From contig NZ_BHVX01000011.1 in the NCBI RefSeq assembly GCF_003851545.1, forward strand, positions 62,001 to 126,000: a stretch of 64,000 nucleotides of DNA, written 5' to 3'. This stretch comes from Ralstonia sp. SET104 (lineage in GTDB: Bacteria > Pseudomonadota > Gammaproteobacteria > Burkholderiales > Burkholderiaceae). Position numbers and translations under genes: made by a program. Position 1 is the first letter of the stretch. Each line of letters starts with the position of its first letter. This document shows, one piece after another, positions 62,221-64,000 of this stretch. The notes under the pieces are model-generated. The model was not told the DNA's origin and made no database searches. It worked only from the letters and a program-made list of their open reading frames with translations.

Positions 62221-62877
62221 ATGAAAGTCGTCGTCATCCCCGTTACGCCGTTTGAACAGAACTGCACGCTGCTGATCGGCGACGATGGCGCGGCCGCCGT
62301 CACCGACCCGGGCGGCGATATCGAACGCATCCTGGCCGCCGCCCAACAGCACGGCGCGCGCATCGAAAAGATCCTGCTCACGCACGGTCATGTTGACCAC
62401 TGCGCCGCCGCCGATGCGCTGCGCACACAGCTTGGCGTGCCCATCGAAGGCCCGCACAAAGACGAGGCGTTCTGGATCGATCAGCTTCCGATGCAAAGCC
62501 AGCGCTTCGGCTTTCCGCCGGCCAACGCCTTCGTGCCCGACCGCTGGCTGGATGATGGCGACACAGTAGAAGCCGCTGGCCGCACGCTGCAGGTGTTTCA
62601 CTGCCCCGGCCACACGCCCGGCCATGTGGTGTTTTTCAGCGCGGAAGATCGCGTCGCCATCGTCGGCGACGTGCTGTTCGCGGGTTCAATTGGCCGTACG
62701 GATTTTCCGCGCGGCAATCATGCGGACCTGATCCGCGCGATCCGCACCAAGCTCTGGCCGCTCGGCGACGACGTCACCTTTGTGCCGGGCCACGGGCCGG
62801 TCTCCACCTTCGGCGAGGAGCGCGCGACCAATCCGTACGTTGCCGATCGCCTGTTTGCCAACGAAGGCACAACATGA
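62221..62877 (+). CDS. Metallo-beta-lactamase-fold hydrolase, YcbL/glyoxalase II-like
   Basis: A 218-residue enzyme with the zinc motif [11 protein letters not shown], later His in [10 protein letters not shown] and [15 protein letters not shown]. It resembles short type I glyoxalase II/YcbL proteins hydrolysing thioesters such as lactoylglutathione; substrate not proven. ATG 62221 starts the fold; 62203 is an alternative. Its stop overlaps the next start by ATGA. Confidence 0.88.
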   Translation: MKVVVIPVTPFEQNCTLLIGDDGAAAVTDPGGDIERILAAAQQHGARIEKILLTHGHVDHCAAADALRTQLGVPIEGPHKDEAFWIDQLPMQSQRFGFPPANAFVPDRWLDDGDTVEAAGRTLQVFHCPGHTPGHVVFFSAEDRVAIVGDVLFAGSIGRTDFPRGNHADLIRAIRTKLWPLGDDVTFVPGHGPVSTFGEERATNPYVADRLFANEGTT

Positions 62878-63593
62878 GCGATCAAGATAACGACAGCGAC
62901 AACATCTTCGCCGACACCGCGCCTGCCGCACCGGCAGACAAGCCTCGCCGCAAGCGCGGCAACCAGCTGCCTGACACACGGCCCGAAATCTACGTCAGCA
63001 CCGACATTGAAGCCGATGGGCCCATTCCAGGGCCGCACTCGATGCTGAGCTTCGCGAGCGCGGCGTACCTGGCCGACAAGACGCTCGTCGGCACGTTTGA
63101 GGCCAACCTGGAAACGCTGCCGGGCGCTGAAGGCCACCCGATCCAGATGCAATGGTGGCAAACGCAGCCCGAGGCGTGGGCGGCCTGCCGTACCAACCTC
63201 GAAGCCCCCGAAGTGGCCCTGCCACGCTACGTGGAATGGGTCGAGAGCCTGCCCGGCAAGCCTGTGTTCGTGGCGTTTCCGGCAGGCTTCGATTTCACCT
63301 ACATGTTCTGGTACATGATGCGTTTTGCCGGACGCTCGCCGTTCGGCTGGGCAGCGCTCGACATCAAGACGCTGGCCTTTGCGCTCACGGGCCTGCCGTA
63401 TCGACGCAACGTGAAGGCGCTCTTTCCCGAACACTGGCACGACCCGCTGCCGCACACGCATATCGCGCTGGACGACGCAAAAGAGCAAGGCGCACTTTTC
63501 TGCAACATGCTCGCCGAGTTGCATCAACGGCAAACCGAGCGCGAAGCCCAGCGCGCCGCCGCACAAGTGCCCCACCAATCTGCTCAGGATTGA
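62874..63593 (+). CDS. DEDD-type 3'-5' exonuclease-like protein
   Basis: A 239-residue protein. A basic, disordered start (~1-35) is followed by a ribonuclease-H-like fold: first acids in [12 protein letters not shown], second in [12 protein letters not shown], and a closing [13 protein letters not shown] with His and Asp. This is the pattern of DEDDh nucleases. It is coupled to the MBL gene. Substrate is unknown. Confidence 0.7.
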   Translation: MSDQDNDSDNIFADTAPAAPADKPRRKRGNQLPDTRPEIYVSTDIEADGPIPGPHSMLSFASAAYLADKTLVGTFEANLETLPGAEGHPIQMQWWQTQPEAWAACRTNLEAPEVALPRYVEWVESLPGKPVFVAFPAGFDFTYMFWYMMRFAGRSPFGWAALDIKTLAFALTGLPYRRNVKALFPEHWHDPLPHTHIALDDAKEQGALFCNMLAELHQRQTEREAQRAAAQVPHQSAQD

Positions 63594-63867
63594 GCGCCGG
63601 ACACATCACGCATTTCGCCAAGAGCCGCATACCGTTTGCGTCTTGCCCGCGTGATGCGCGCACCATGCCGCAACGCAACTTGCAGCGCCGCAAACCCGCG
63701 CCTACGCTGGGCTTGTGCGAGGCGACCAGACGACTGCGCCACCCGGCGCCGGCAAGCAAAGCCACTCGCATACGCCATTTGCTTGCCGTATCGTTTTCGG
63801 GCCGCACGTGCCCCCGACGCCGGTGCGTGCCGGCGTCGGCTATCAGCCAACAACGGGAGGTTCCGCG

Positions 63868-64000
63868 ATGCGATTTTCCCGTGACGCGTTTGACACGCAA
63901 CACTTGCGAGCGATGACGGAGCGCTTGCATTGGCATCGCAAATCGTCTGCGAAGGCGGTCCCGTTGAGCATGCGTGCGCAGCATCTACATCACACGCACA
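63868..64000 (+). CDS. Start of an unknown gene, cut by the window edge
   Basis: The frame MRFSRDAFDTQHLRAMTERL continues open to the window end (44 codons). A good ribosome site GGGAGG lies eight bases before the ATG. The peptide is rich in His and Arg. I do not recognise it. The 274 bases before it (63594-63867) hold no other gene I can support. Confidence 0.5.
   Translation, partial: MRFSRDAFDTQHLRAMTERLHWHRKSSAKAVPLSMRAQHLHHTH

Noticed and set aside
62083-62224. 46-codon frame before the MBL hydrolase, overlapping its start by ATGA
   Set aside because: It has AAGGA before its ATG, but a TACAAT promoter-like box for the hydrolase lies inside it and the peptide resembles nothing; too weak to call.

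Overview
The window looks like a piece of a Ralstonia chromosome (R. pickettii / R. solanacearum group, Burkholderiales). The DNA is GC-rich and gene-dense. The gene content (gsp cluster read G-H-I-J-K-L-M-N-D-E-F with a divergent gspC, a sox cluster, rsmI/yraN/dolP, fused indolepyruvate oxidoreductase) is what I expect there from general knowledge; no database was searched.

Layout. 1-5.1 kb: start of an M20 carboxypeptidase, a DUF1835 protein, a kefF-kefC glutathione-gated K+ efflux pair and a GNAT acetyltransferase. 5.2-5.9 kb: a short accessory locus with a C4-like antisense RNA, a 29-codon leader and a small unknown protein. 6-9.6 kb: Lrp regulator divergent from 4-hydroxyphenylpyruvate dioxygenase, a NifQ-like/molbindin pair and an EF-hand protein. 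9.7-22.1 kb: a complete type II secretion locus. 22.1-24.7 kb: a less GC-rich island carrying a 552-residue predicted aspzincin-type metallopeptidase with no signal peptide; next to it a pyridoxamine-phosphate-oxidase-like gene is cut off. 24.7-30.1 kb: MocR regulator and indolepyruvate oxidoreductase. 30.2-31.3 kb: a second C4-like RNA ahead of a LOTUS (OST-HTH) protein. 31.5-46.8 kb: sbcB, D-lactate dehydrogenase, HD-domain oxygenase-like protein, Crp/Fnr regulator, an MFS remnant, ferritin-like protein, chemoreceptor, SDR, MarR, an RcsB-like plus REC-Hpt phosphorelay pair, a secreted protease with a lipoprotein, TetR-controlled DHA2 pump, PAP2 phosphatase. 47-48 kb: a diguanylate cyclase broken at both ends that runs into an origin-like element (AT tract, TAG-trinucleotide repeat, DnaA boxes). 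48.2-50.7 kb: thioredoxin-like, outer-membrane and DUF2946 proteins and tRNA-Ala. 50.8-58.9 kb: thiosulfate-oxidation genes soxYZ-dsrE-AX-W-B, with soxF and a cytochrome separated by a DMT transporter and with no soxCD. 59-64 kb: dolP, yraN, rsmI, rlpA, an MBL hydrolase, a DEDD exonuclease and the start of a small unknown gene.

How it fits together. Most of the window is core metabolism and envelope function. The unusual parts are (1) two separate C4-type antisense-RNA control modules, of the kind known from P1/P7/P4 phages, placed ahead of unrelated chromosomal proteins; (2) the aspzincin island downstream of the secretion locus with a damaged neighbour; and (3) an oriC-like sequence fused to a wrecked GGDEF gene with no dnaA in view. 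I rate these as the best candidates for new biology.
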